The translations under genes were made by a program, and so were the position numbers. A stretch of 64,000 nucleotides of DNA from Acidobacteriota bacterium (lineage in GTDB: Bacteria; Actinomycetota; Actinomycetes; Actinomycetales; Microbacteriaceae), in the NCBI GenBank assembly GCA_019351995.1, contig JABBOD010000008.1, positions 1 through 64,000 of the forward strand, read 5' to 3'. The notes under the pieces were generated by a model. It was not told where the DNA came from. It was given only the letters and a program-made list of their open reading frames with translations, and did no database searches. Shown piece after piece: positions 34,064 to 43,500 of this stretch (position 1 is its first letter; the number at the start of each line of letters is the position of its first letter).

Positions 34064-35638
34064 TCAGCGCCCCATGAACTTCTGCAGCGCGGCGAGCTCA
34101 TCTTCGCTCGGGCCGCCGGCCTTCCCCGCGGTCGAGGCGCCGCCGCCCAGCCCGAATCCGGACCCGGTTGAACCCGATCCGGCGGGCTTGGCGCCCTGCG
34201 CCAGCGCCGCGTTCTCGGCGGCTCGCTTGGCCGGATTCCCGGACCGGGAGCCCTTCTTCTGCGGCGGCTGCTTCTTCTTGCCGCCGTAGCTCGCACCCGG
34301 GATGGGACCCATCCCCGGGACCTGCGGCATGCCACCCTTCGCCACGGTCTTCATCATCTTGGACGCCGCCTCGAAGCGGGCGACCAGCTGATTGACGTCG
34401 GTCACCGTGCTGCCCGAGCCGCGCGCGATGCGGACCCGGCGCGATCCGTTCAGGAGCTTCGGGGTGGTTCGCTCCTGCATGGTCATCGACTGGATGATCG
34501 CCTCGGTACGCGTGATCTCGCGCTCGTCGAAGTTGTCGAGCTGCTCACGCATTCCCCGCGCGCCGGGAAGCATGCCCAGCATTCCCTTGATGGAGCCCAT
34601 GTTCTTGAGCTGCTGCATCTGCTTCAGGAAGTCGTTGAGGGTGAAGCTGTCCGTCGCGAACTTCTCCGCGGTCTTGCGGGCCTCGTCCTCGTCGAATGCC
34701 GACTGCGCCTGCTCGATGAGGGTAAGGATGTCGCCGAGGTCGAGGATCCGGCTGGCCATGCGATCCGGATAGAACGGCTCGAAATCGTCGAGTGTCTCGC
34801 CCGTGGAGGCGAACATGATCGGGCGGCCGGTGACGGAGGCGACCGAGAGGGCGGCTCCACCGCGTGCGTCACCATCGAGCTTCGTCAGCACGACGCCCGT
34901 GAAGTCGACGCCGTCCTGGAAGGCGCGGGCCGTGGTGACGGCATCCTGACCGATCATCGCGTCGATCACGAAGAGCACCTCGTCGGGATCGACGGCCTTG
35001 CGGATGTCGGACGCCTGCTTCATCAACTCGGCGTCGATACCGAGGCGGCCCGCCGTGTCGACGATGACGACGTCATGCTGCTTGCGCTCGGCCTCCTTGA
35101 CGCCGTCCTTGGCCACCTTCACCGGGTTGCCGACGCCGTTGCCGGGTTCCGGCGCGAACACCGGGACGCCGGCCTGGCCGCCGACGACCTGCAGCTGCTG
35201 CACGGCCTGCGGTCGCTGGAGGTCTGCCGCGACGAGCAGGGGCGTGTGGCCGTCCTTGACCAGCCACTTGGCGAGCTTGCCCGCCAGCGTCGTCTTACCG
35301 GCGCCCTGCAGGCCTGCGAGCATGATGACGGTCGGCGGCTTCTTGGCGAACTCGAGGCGGCGCTGCTGGCCGCCGAGGATCGCGACGAGCTCGTCGTTGA
35401 CGATCTGCACGACCTGCTGCGCCGGGTTCAGCGCCTTGTTGACCTCGTCGCCGAGGGCGCGTTCGCGCACCTTGCCGGTGAACTCCTTGACGACCTCGAG
35501 GGCGACATCCGCCTCCAGCAGCGCGCGCCGGATCTCGCGCACGGTGCCGTCGATGTCGGCAGGGGTGAGCTTGCCTTTGCCGCGCAGGTTGCGGAAGGTC
35601 GCGGTGAGGCGATCCGAGAGGTTTCCGAAGGTGGCCAT
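34064..35638 (-). CDS. ffh: Signal recognition particle protein Ffh
   Basis: It has 524 residues. The N domain (residues 1-90) is followed by the GTPase G domain: GLQGAGKTTLAGKL (G1), DTAGRLGIDAELM (G3) and LTKLDGDARGGAAL (G4). The M domain from about residue 325 contains the QMQQLKNMGSIKGMLGMLPG hydrophobic groove segment and the SRRVRIARGSGSTVTDVNQL RNA-binding motif. A long Gly/Ser-rich tail with GSGFGLGGGAS closes it. Ffh targets ribosomes making membrane proteins; its receptor FtsY is encoded 3.2 kb away. TAAACT lies 9 bases before the ATG. Confidence 0.95.
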   Translation of the reverse strand: MATFGNLSDRLTATFRNLRGKGKLTPADIDGTVREIRRALLEADVALEVVKEFTGKVRERALGDEVNKALNPAQQVVQIVNDELVAILGGQQRRLEFAKKPPTVIMLAGLQGAGKTTLAGKLAKWLVKDGHTPLLVAADLQRPQAVQQLQVVGGQAGVPVFAPEPGNGVGNPVKVAKDGVKEAERKQHDVVIVDTAGRLGIDAELMKQASDIRKAVDPDEVLFVIDAMIGQDAVTTARAFQDGVDFTGVVLTKLDGDARGGAALSVASVTGRPIMFASTGETLDDFEPFYPDRMASRILDLGDILTLIEQAQSAFDEDEARKTAEKFATDSFTLNDFLKQMQQLKNMGSIKGMLGMLPGARGMREQLDNFDEREITRTEAIIQSMTMQERTTPKLLNGSRRVRIARGSGSTVTDVNQLVARFEAASKMMKTVAKGGMPQVPGMGPIPGASYGGKKKQPPQKKGSRSGNPAKRAAENAALAQGAKPAGSGSTGSGFGLGGGASTAGKAGGPSEDELAALQKFMGR

Positions 35639-35753
35639 GGTGAAAACAGTTTAAGCGATCGCCGGCTCGTGGACCGGCGACGGCATCCCGGCCCGATGAT
35701 GTCGGCGGGAGGATAATCCGACGTGACCGGTTCGACCGACCTCAGGAGAGAAC

Positions 35754-36413
35754 ATGAGCACGCCACAACCCGCTGCGAATGACCCGAAGGCCTCGACGGG
35801 TCCCGAGCCGGATCGGCTCAGCAACTCGGCAACCGACCAGCTGGGCTACGTCCCCGGCTCGCCCTTCGATCTGCTGAAGGTGCATCGCGGCGAGATGATC
35901 GCGGTCGCGGTGATCGGTGTGATCCTGGGAGTCATCGGCCTGATCTTCCCCGGGCCGACCCTGCTGACCGTCGCGATCCTGTTCGGCGTCTACCTGATCC
36001 TCTCCGGAGTGTTCCGCATCACCACCGCGCTGGTAGCCGATCGACTGAGTATCGGGCTGAGGTGGCTGACCGGCACCATGGGCCTGCTGGTGCTCATCGC
36101 CGGCGTCTTCTGCCTGTCGAACCCGTTCCGTTCACTCGGCGTGCTCGCCTTCGTCATCGGCGTCGGGTGGATTGCCGAGGGCATCATCGACTTCATGGCG
36201 GGTCTGCGCAGCACGGTGACGCCACGCTGGCTCGCGTTCGTGAGCGGCATCCTGGCGATCGCGGCCGGAATCTCCATGTTCTGGCTGCCGCTCGCGGGGC
36301 TCTCCGTGCTCGTGGTGGTCGGTGCGATCCTGTTGCTCATCGTCAGCGCGACCACGCTGCTGACACTGCCCCGGCGGTCGACGACAAGCGTCGCCTCGAG
36401 CAGCGCCGCCTAG
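35754..36413 (+). CDS. HdeD-like DUF308 membrane protein
   Basis: It has 219 residues with six predicted helices in pairs, after a 40-residue polar N-terminus. Motifs such as GVILGVIGLIFPGPTLLTVAILFGVYLILSGVFRI and GWIAEGIIDFMAG are typical of the HdeD/DUF308 family, linked to acid resistance in enterobacteria and otherwise unassigned. AGGAG lies before the ATG. Its end overlaps the convergent gene by 4 bases. Confidence 0.8.
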   Translation: MSTPQPAANDPKASTGPEPDRLSNSATDQLGYVPGSPFDLLKVHRGEMIAVAVIGVILGVIGLIFPGPTLLTVAILFGVYLILSGVFRITTALVADRLSIGLRWLTGTMGLLVLIAGVFCLSNPFRSLGVLAFVIGVGWIAEGIIDFMAGLRSTVTPRWLAFVSGILAIAAGISMFWLPLAGLSVLVVVGAILLLIVSATTLLTLPRRSTTSVASSSAA

Positions 36414-36769
36414 AGGAAGAGGAGCGCCGCGATCACCAGCACCATCACCGCGGGCAGCATTGACAACACGATCGCCAGGACCGACAGGAAGAGCTGCGCG
36501 CGGCGGATGATCCCGTAGAGCGCGAAGACGATTCCGACGAGCAGGATGCCGAGACCGACGAAGAACAGCGCGAGATAGACCGACGAGTGCTGGGCCGTCG
36601 TATCGAACTTGTTGGCGAGCCCGGCGAGGAAGCTCCATCCGAGCGCAGTTCCCCCGACGAGCGCCAACGCGATCGCAATCAGCGAATTGCGCGGGGAGTG
36701 CCTTTTCTTCTCCGGTACCTCGCTCGATGCGAGCGGCGGGCTCGATGCGGATGATTCGGCGGCTGACAT
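36410..36769 (-). CDS. Hypothetical small membrane protein
   Basis: It has 119 residues: a polar N-terminus of about 27 residues and three hydrophobic helices (LIAIALALVGGTALGWSFLAGLA, VYLALFFVGLGILLVGIVFALYGII, LFLSVLAIVLSMLPAVMVLVIAALL). No family is recognised. TAGGCT lies 6 bases before the ATG. Confidence 0.7.
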   Translation of the reverse strand: MSAAESSASSPPLASSEVPEKKRHSPRNSLIAIALALVGGTALGWSFLAGLANKFDTTAQHSSVYLALFFVGLGILLVGIVFALYGIIRRAQLFLSVLAIVLSMLPAVMVLVIAALLFL

Positions 36770-36775
36770 GGGTTC

Positions 36776-36801
36776 AGCCTAGCCAGACCGCTCGCTAGCC
36801 T
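36776..36801. promoter_or_regulatory. Pair of divergent leaderless-type -10 elements
   Basis: On the minus strand TAGGCT (36781-36776) lies 6 bases before the ATG at 36769. On the plus strand TAGCCT (36796-36801) lies 6 bases before the ATG at 36808. Only 38 bases separate the two genes, too little for two leaders with ribosome binding sites, which supports leaderless transcription in both directions. Confidence 0.55.
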
Positions 36802-36807
36802 GGGGGG

Positions 36808-37329
36808 ATGGCGCTGCTCATCCCCTTCAACGGCTACTCCCCCGAGATTCACGAGACGGCGTGGGTCGCGCCGAATGCGACCCTGATCGGTCGGGTGCGC
36901 ATCGAGGCAGGCGCGAGCGTCTGGTACGGCTGTGTCTTGCGCGGCGACATCGCGGAGATCGTGCTGGGCGAGGGGAGCAACCTGCAAGACAACAGCGTCA
37001 TCCACGTGGATGCCGGCAAGCCGACCACGATCGGTGCCGGTGTGGGGATCGGGCATGGCGCGATCATCCACGGCACCACCATCGAAGACGGCTGCTTGAT
37101 CGGCATGGGGGCGACGCTGCTGAACCAGTCGATCATTCGAACGGGTGCTTTCGTCGCCGCGGGCGCGCTCGTGCTCGAGGGGCAGGAGATTCCGAGCGGG
37201 ATGCTGGCCGCCGGGGTGCCCGCGAAGGTGCGGGGGGAACTCGATGAGGCGGGGCGCGAGCGCGTGCGGCTGAACGCGATCCAGTATCAGGGGCTCGCTC
37301 AGGAGCACCGGCGGGCGCTCGAGTCGTAA
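36808..37329 (+). CDS. Gamma-carbonic-anhydrase-like left-handed beta-helix protein
   Basis: It has 173 residues of hexapeptide repeats: APNATLIGRVRIEAGASVWYGCVLRGD, LGEGSNLQDNSVIHVDAG, IGAGVGIGHGAIIHGTTIEDG. The three His that bind zinc in this family are visible (IHVD, IGHG, IIHG). It may be an active carbonic anhydrase or a structural relative such as PaaY/YrdA; the sequence alone does not decide. There is no ribosome binding site; see the leaderless promoter entry. Confidence 0.85.
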   Translation: MALLIPFNGYSPEIHETAWVAPNATLIGRVRIEAGASVWYGCVLRGDIAEIVLGEGSNLQDNSVIHVDAGKPTTIGAGVGIGHGAIIHGTTIEDGCLIGMGATLLNQSIIRTGAFVAAGALVLEGQEIPSGMLAAGVPAKVRGELDEAGRERVRLNAIQYQGLAQEHRRALES

Positions 37330-37359
37330 GGACGGCGGATTTCGCCGGTTTCGCTGGCG

Positions 37360-37388
37360 CTCCATTCCTCCATTCCTCCATTCCTCCA
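37360..37388. repeat. Tandem 8-bp repeat CTCCATTC (3.6 copies)
   Basis: CTCCATTC occurs three times in a row followed by CTCCA, in the gap before the HNH gene. It is a simple microsatellite that may vary between strains. Confidence 0.7.
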
Positions 37389-37418
37389 CAGGCTCGAACG
37401 CACAAAGATCTTGTACTT

Positions 37419-37434
37419 TCGAAGATGTGTTCGA
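37419..37434. promoter_or_regulatory. LexA (SOS) box candidate upstream of the HNH gene
   Basis: TCGAAG-ATGT-GTTCGA matches the actinobacterial LexA consensus TCGAAC-N4-GTTCGA with one mismatch. It lies 17 bases before the proposed start codon at 37452, where LexA would block transcription. DUF222/HNH genes of the REP13E12 group in Mycobacterium are known LexA targets, which makes this match more credible. Confidence 0.6.
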
Positions 37435-37451
37435 TAGAGGAAAGTGGGGTT

Positions 37452-38864
37452 ATGACCTCCTCCCGAGCCCAACTCGCCGACGCGACGCGCGCTTTGGCGG
37501 CAGTCCGGCTCACGGCGCTCGATCGTTTCTCCGACCCGGAGCTCCTCGAACTGATCGCGGTATCGGCTCGGCACGAACGCGTGGCGCGGGCTCATTCGAC
37601 CCTTCTCGCCGGCGAGCTCGCACGTCGTTCGGCACCGGAGCTCGGTCACGATGGGCTCGCCCAGAAGCTGGGACATCGCACGCCGCAGAAGTTGATTCAG
37701 GCGACCACCGGCGCAAGCTTGCGTGATGCGGCGCAGGCGATCCGGGTCGGAGGCCTGGCTGCGTCGCATCCGTGGCTGGAGACGGTCGCAGCGGCGGTGG
37801 CCGATGGTTCGCTCTCAACCGACGCGGCGGATGCCATCCGCGCCGGACTTGGAGCACCGAGCGAATCCGTGGAGGCACCGCTCCTCGCCCAGGCCGCCGC
37901 GCAGCTCGGCGGGGAGGCAGGCGCTGTCGACGCGGATCAGTTGTTTCTGCGCGCGCGCGAATGCCGCGACGAACTCGATGCCGTCGGCATCATCGACCGA
38001 GAGCGGGCCGCGCGGGAGAGGCGAGAGTTCCGGCTTCTGCGGTTCCGCGATGGCGGCGTCCGCATCGTGTGGAGAGTCGATCCGATCGAGGGATCGGTCC
38101 TGACCGAGATCTACGACCGGGCAACCTCCCCTCGGCGGGGCGGACCGCGGTTCGTCAGCGAACAGGATCAGATCCAGCGCATCGTCGATGACCCGCGGAC
38201 CACAGGGCAACTGGCCTCCGACGTCTTCTTCGGTCTCGTGACCGCCGGCGCAGAGGTCAATCCTGCCGAGCTCCTGGGGAGAGGGGCACCGGCAGTTCGA
38301 ATCACGGTCACCGAACGCGAGCTGATCGCTGGCACGGGTCACGGGCGCCTCCGGGCAAGCCAGGTGCCGGTGTCAATCGAGACCGTCGAGCGGCTGGCCT
38401 GCGCGCAGGGAACCCTCCGGGTGGTGTTCGACGCACACGGGCAGCCGCTCGACGTCGGCCGTGAGCAGCGGCTTTTCACGGCGCGGCAACGAATCGCCCT
38501 CGCCGAGCGCGATGGCGGCTGCCGCTGGCCCGGCTGCGAGCGCCCGCCGTCCTGGTGCGAGGCACACCACCTCGATCACTGGGTTCGAGACCAGGGCCGC
38601 ACGGATGTGGCGGCCGGCCTGCTGCTCTGCAAGCACCATCACCTGCTGCTGCACGACCACCACTGGGAGATCCAGAGACGGGGTCCCGCGGGGTCGGAGT
38701 ACTGGTTGATGCCGCCACCGGGGCACCCCCGCACCGAGCCGCGATTGATGCGAAGCAAGAGCCTCGCTCTGAATAGGTTGATTGCCGGCTACACGAGAGG
38801 CGTAGCCGGGGCCGGCCGTGAGGGGCTGCTCGGCTCTGCGGGGGAGCCTCGGCAGCTCAGTTGA
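37452..38864 (+). CDS. DUF222 / HNH endonuclease (REP13E12-like)
   Basis: It has 470 residues. The N-terminal 300 residues form the DUF222 domain found only next to HNH domains in Actinobacteria. The HNH nuclease is near 350-410: CRWPGCERPPSWCEAHHLDHW, then GRTDVAAGLLLCKHHHLLLHDHHW, with zinc cysteines and the catalytic HH. ATG at 37452 is preferred over an upstream ATG at 37425 because that one lies inside the LexA-like box. The 3' end overlaps ftsY tail-to-tail by 8 bases. Expression is probably induced by DNA damage (inference). The biological role of the family is unknown. Confidence 0.85.
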   Translation: MTSSRAQLADATRALAAVRLTALDRFSDPELLELIAVSARHERVARAHSTLLAGELARRSAPELGHDGLAQKLGHRTPQKLIQATTGASLRDAAQAIRVGGLAASHPWLETVAAAVADGSLSTDAADAIRAGLGAPSESVEAPLLAQAAAQLGGEAGAVDADQLFLRARECRDELDAVGIIDRERAARERREFRLLRFRDGGVRIVWRVDPIEGSVLTEIYDRATSPRRGGPRFVSEQDQIQRIVDDPRTTGQLASDVFFGLVTAGAEVNPAELLGRGAPAVRITVTERELIAGTGHGRLRASQVPVSIETVERLACAQGTLRVVFDAHGQPLDVGREQRLFTARQRIALAERDGGCRWPGCERPPSWCEAHHLDHWVRDQGRTDVAAGLLLCKHHHLLLHDHHWEIQRRGPAGSEYWLMPPPGHPRTEPRLMRSKSLALNRLIAGYTRGVAGAGREGLLGSAGEPRQLS

Positions 38865-39759
38865 CCAGTTGGGCGGCGAACACACGCGCCGTGAAGCCGG
38901 TGAGGTCGCCGATGCCCTCACCCTGCCCGACCAGCTTGATGGGGATACCGGTGCGCTCCTGCACGGCGAGCACGAAGCCGCCCTTCGCCGAACCGTCCAG
39001 CTTCGTCAGCACCAGTCCGGTCACCCCGGCGTGCTCGATGAATGCTTCCGCCTGTGCCAGGCCGTTCTGGCCGGTTGTCGCGTCCAGCACGAGCAGCACC
39101 TCGGCGATCGGGGCCTGCTTCTCGACGACGCGACGTACCTTGCTGAGCTCGTCCATGAGGCCGCTCTTGGTCTGCAGCCGCCCGGCCGTGTCGATCAGCA
39201 CGATCTCGATACCCTCCTGGATCGCCTTCTCGACGGTCTGGAACGCGACGGACGCCGGGTCCTGCCCCGGATGCTGCGGCCGCACCACCTGCGCCCCCGC
39301 TCGCTCTGCCCAGGTCGCCACCTGCTCGACCGCCGCCGCACGGAAGGTGTCGGCCGCGCCGACGACCACGGATCGCCCGTAGTTCGTCAAGAACTTCGCG
39401 AACTTGCCGATCGTCGTCGTCTTCCCGACACCGTTCACCCCGACCACGAGCACGACCGCGGGGCGGTTGCTGAGCGTGAGGGTGGAATCGAGGCGTTCGA
39501 GACGTTCCTCGATCACCTCTCGCAGCATCCGCTGAAGATCGCGGGGATCGGTCGTCTTGTACTTCGCGACGTTGTCTCGCAGTTGCTCGACGATCGCGTC
39601 GGTCACGTCGGGGCCGAAGTCGGCCGCCAGCAGCGCATCTTCGAGCTGATGCCAGGTGTCGTCGTCGATCGTGGCGCGGGCGAACATGCCGCGCAGGGCG
39701 CCGCCCAGCGACCACGGGGTCCGCGGGCTGGAGGGACTGGGAGAGCCGAAGAGTGCCAT
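38857..39759 (-). CDS. ftsY: Signal recognition particle receptor FtsY
   Basis: It has 300 residues, a short FtsY that begins almost directly with the N domain and lacks the long acidic A domain. The GTPase motifs are present: VGVNGVGKTTTIGKF (G1), VVVGAADTFRAAAVEQ (insertion box), LIDTAGRLQTK (G3) and LTKLDGSAKGG (G4). It docks SRP-ribosome complexes at the membrane. TAGGCT (39772-39767, minus strand) is 7 bases before the ATG. Confidence 0.94.
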   Translation of the reverse strand: MALFGSPSPSSPRTPWSLGGALRGMFARATIDDDTWHQLEDALLAADFGPDVTDAIVEQLRDNVAKYKTTDPRDLQRMLREVIEERLERLDSTLTLSNRPAVVLVVGVNGVGKTTTIGKFAKFLTNYGRSVVVGAADTFRAAAVEQVATWAERAGAQVVRPQHPGQDPASVAFQTVEKAIQEGIEIVLIDTAGRLQTKSGLMDELSKVRRVVEKQAPIAEVLLVLDATTGQNGLAQAEAFIEHAGVTGLVLTKLDGSAKGGFVLAVQERTGIPIKLVGQGEGIGDLTGFTARVFAAQLVN

Positions 39760-39766
39760 TTCGTCC

Positions 39767-39772
39767 AGCCTA
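39767..39772 (-). promoter_or_regulatory. Leaderless-type -10 element TAGGCT of ftsY
   Basis: TAGGCT on the minus strand followed by 7 bases and the ftsY ATG. Confidence 0.45.
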
Positions 39773-39805
39773 GCCAGGGGCGGCGGAAGCGGGGCTGAGG
39801 CGCTC

Positions 39806-39872
39806 AGAAGGCGGCGCGGTCAGAAGGCCGGCGCGATCAGGAAGCGGCGCGGTCAGGAGGCCGACGCGCATC
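39806..39872. repeat. Four degenerate 16-18-bp tandem repeats
   Basis: Units of the form AGRAGGCSGRCGCGRTC start at 39806, 39822, 39839 and 39855, between the divergent ftsY and phosphatase genes. They lie downstream of the ftsY promoter on one side and just before the phosphatase ribosome binding site on the other. Confidence 0.55.
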
Positions 39873-39887
39873 AGGGAGGATGGTCGG

Positions 39888-40487
39888 GTGACTGTTGCTT
39901 TCATTCGACACGGCCAAACCGACTGGAATCGCGACGACAAACTGCAGGGGTCGACGGATATCCCGCTGAACGACACCGGGCGAGCACAGGCGCACGATGC
40001 CGTCCGGCTGCTGGCCGGGCAGGGTTGGCAGGTCGTCGTCAGTTCGCCCATGCTGCGCGCCCGAGAGACCGCCGAGATCATCGCGACCGATCTGGCCATC
40101 GAGCTCGGGCCGGCATACCCGGACTTCGTCGAGCGCGACTACGGCGACCTCGAAGGCGGACCATCGAGCGAGACAATGGCGCGCTGGCCGAACCGCGACT
40201 ACCCGGGCGCCGAGCCGCTCGATTCCGTGGTCGCGCGCGGTCTGGCTGGCCTGGCGCGAGTGGAAGCCGACTTCGTCGATCGCAACGTGGTCATCGTGTG
40301 CCACGGCACGATCATCCGGTACACCCTGGCCTCGCTCGCGGGGTTTCCCCTCGACGGCATCCGAAACGGTTCGATTTCCACGATCGAGCGCGTCGAGGAC
40401 GGATGGCGCGTGCTCACCGTCAACGGTGAGCCGCTCCACCGCGCCTCGGCGAGCACCGCTCCCGACCCGAGCGGCATCGCCGGCTAG
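39888..40487 (+). CDS. Histidine phosphatase family protein (phosphoglycerate-mutase-like)
   Basis: It has 199 residues. The RHG motif is FIRHGQTDWNRDDKLQGSTDIPLN; the second phospho-pocket residues are SSPMLRARETAEII, and VIVCHGTIIR supplies the second catalytic His. The substrate is not predictable; members include broad phosphatases and metabolite-repair enzymes. GTG at 39888 has GGAGG 8 bases upstream. Confidence 0.85.
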   Translation: MTVAFIRHGQTDWNRDDKLQGSTDIPLNDTGRAQAHDAVRLLAGQGWQVVVSSPMLRARETAEIIATDLAIELGPAYPDFVERDYGDLEGGPSSETMARWPNRDYPGAEPLDSVVARGLAGLARVEADFVDRNVVIVCHGTIIRYTLASLAGFPLDGIRNGSISTIERVEDGWRVLTVNGEPLHRASASTAPDPSGIAG

Positions 40488-40505
40488 TTCCGCGGCAATC
40501 CCGAC

Positions 40506-43500
40506 TCAGCTCGCGCGATCCCCGACGGCGACGCGCTGCCCAACGACCGCACTGACGCCGTCCTGCCTCATCGAGACCCCGTACAGAGCGTCGGCGATCT
40601 CCATGGTTCGCTTCTGGTGGGTGATCACGATGAGCTGGGAATTCTGGCGGAGCTCCTCCATCACCGTGAGGAGACGGCCCAGGTTGGCGTCATCCAGCGC
40701 GGCCTCGATCTCATCCATGATGTAGAACGGGCTGGGGCGGGCCTTGAAGATCGCGATCAGCAAGGCGACGGCGGCCAGAGAGCGTTCGCCGCCGCTCAGC
40801 AGGGAGAGGCGTTCGATCTTCTTGCCCGCCGGCTTCACGGTGACCTCGATGCCGGTGGTCAGCAGCTCGTCGGGGTTGGTGAGGAACAGACTGCCGGTGC
40901 CCCCGGGAAAGAGGACAGGGAAGACCTCGTCGAAGGCGGCCCGAGTGTCGTCAAAGGCGGCGCCGAAGATCTCCTGCATCTTCCCGTCGATCTCGTCGAT
41001 GATCGTCAGCAGATCCTTACGGGTCGCCGTGAGGTCCGCGAGCTGCTCGGTGAGGAACTTGTGACGCTGTTCGAGCGCGGCGAACTCCTCGAGCGCGAGC
41101 GGGTTGACGCGACCGAGCTGGCCGAGCTTGCGCTCCGCGGAGGCGAGGCGGGCCTGCTGCTTCGCGCGGTCGAAGCGGACGGTGGGCGGGGTCGGGAGGT
41201 CGTTGGCCGGGGCGGCGGCGTCGACCGCCGGAGCGGTGTCAATGTCGACATCGGGGGCGGTGGCGACCGGCTCGACCAGGGCCGCGTCGAGCGGAACGGG
41301 CACCTCGGGGCCGTACTCGGCCACGAGCACCTCCTCATCGAGTCCGAGTTCTTCTGCGGCGCGCTCCAGCAGCGATGACAGATGCAGTTTCTTCTCGTAC
41401 GCCTGCATCTCGAGGCCGTGCACGTTGTCGTTCAACGCCTGGAAGCGGTCGCGGAGGCCGTTCTCGTTGCGACGCAGTTCCGCGAGTTCCTCGTTCTGCT
41501 TGGCGCGCTCTGCCTCGGCGGCTGCCAGCGCAACCCGGGCTTCCGAGACGGCGCGATCGGCAACATCCAACACCGCGGGAAGGGCGTCGGTGACCCCGGT
41601 GGCCGCGGCGACCTGTCGCTGACGGAGCACTGCGAGGCGCGCGGATTCCTCGGCCGCGGCACGCTCCGCCACCAGCTGGCGCTGCAGGGCGTCCGCCTGC
41701 GCGTGCTGGGCGCGCACCCGTTCGCGAGCGGTCTCGAGTTCGATGCGCGCCTGCACCTCCGCAGCCCGTGCGGACTCCAGCTCGGCAAGCAGCGCGTCGC
41801 GGGCGGAGACATCCAGGATCGGGCGTGGCGTCGCGGCGTGCGCATCGCGATCGCCCAGGGCCCGCTCCACCGCCGAGTCGGCCGCCTGGACGGCCTCGGT
41901 CAGCTCACGCACGGCCTCGGTCAAGCGCTCGCCCTCGGCGGAGGCACCCTCCAGTTGCGCGCGCGAGCGACCGACCGCCTGGCTGCGCTCCGCCAGCCGG
42001 ACGTCGAAGGCCTTGAGTGCCGCGGCAGCCTGCGCGGCATCGATCTGCGCGCCGTCGAGCGCTTCGCGCTTCGCGGCGAGGGCGAAACGGGTGCGCTCGA
42101 TCGCGGTGGTGACCCCGACGAGCTTCTCCTGCGCGGCGTCGCGCTCGGCGACCAGTTCGAGGGTGCTGCGCCCGGCACCGGAACCGCCGCGCAGCACATA
42201 CTGGGTCAGCACCTCGCCGTCACGGGTGATGACCGTGACGCCGTCGACGTCGAGCGCGGCGAGCGCCGGCCACACGGCTCGAGCCGTTCCCAGATCGGCG
42301 ACGACAACGGTTCGCGCGAGCAGTCCGCGGATGCCCGCGGGAGCCGTCACGAGCGAGGCGGCCGCGTCGACCCCGGCCGGCAATCCCGTCAGAAGCGCAC
42401 TCTCGACGCCGTCGGCGACCACGATCTCGACACGACCGGCGTCGGCGTCGCGTGCCTGCGCCAACGCGGAGAAGCCGGCGTCCCGCGAGTCGGCGAGCAC
42501 GGCATCCGCGAGCGTGCCGAGCGCGGCCGCAATCGCAGCTTCGAACCCGGGACGCACCTGAACGTGTTCGGCGACGAGACCTCGGATGCCATCGGCCGCC
42601 ATGATGGACGCCGATCCGTCTTTCTGATCGACGGCCATCGAGAGGGCCGAGGTGCGCGCGGCGAGCGCATCGCGCTCGCGCTCGGAGGCGTGCAGCTCAT
42701 CGCGCAGCACCTCCACCTCGCTCTGCAGCACCTTCACCTGGGCATCGGCACTCTCGACCGCGGCCGCGAGTTCGATGTCCGAGCCGCCATCCGAGACATC
42801 GTCTTCGACCTGCAACAGTTCGGCACGCGCCCGCTCCCGGCGCTGTTCCGCGGCCTGGAGCGCGGCACGCTGACGGTCGAGCTCCCCCCGGGTGGCCGTG
42901 CGACGGGACTCCGCAGCATCCACCTGTCCGGAGAGTCGCCCCTGCTCAAGGTCGTGTTGAGAGATCAGGGCACTCTGAGCGCTGATCTCCTCGTCCAAGG
43001 AGTCGAGAGACGCGCGGGCGGTGGCCGTTGTCGCGGTGGCGCGGCCGAGCACCGCTTCCACCTCGGCCACCCCGGCGGCGAGACGCTGCGCCTCCTCGCG
43101 GGCGTCCTGCACCATCCTCGGTGAGATCGTGGTCGTCATCCCGGGCAGTTCCGCCTGCTGCCCGAGCAGGGAGAGGCGCTGGTTCGCCAAAGTGAACAGG
43201 GAACGCAGGTGGTCCTGAACCTGCTCGAGACCGAAGCTCACGCGGCGTGCCGCGTCCACCGAATCGCCGGTCATCGTCTGCTCGAGTCGCGCCTGGCGCA
43301 GTTTGGCCTGATCGAGCTGCTCCTGCAGCACCAGACGCTCGGTCTTGCGCTCCCCCTCATTGCGGCTCACGTCGGTGATCGCGGCGCGGAGTTCCACGAC
43401 CTCGTCGGCGAGAAGCCGCGCACGAGCGTCCCGCACGATCGCCGCGATGGTCTGCGCCTCACGGGCGATCTCGGCCTGGTGACCGAGCGGCTTCAGCTGT

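Noticed and set aside
41382-43124. 580-codon plus-strand frame inside smc
   Set aside because: It lies antisense to the SMC coiled coil and hinge, which are unmistakable on the other strand.
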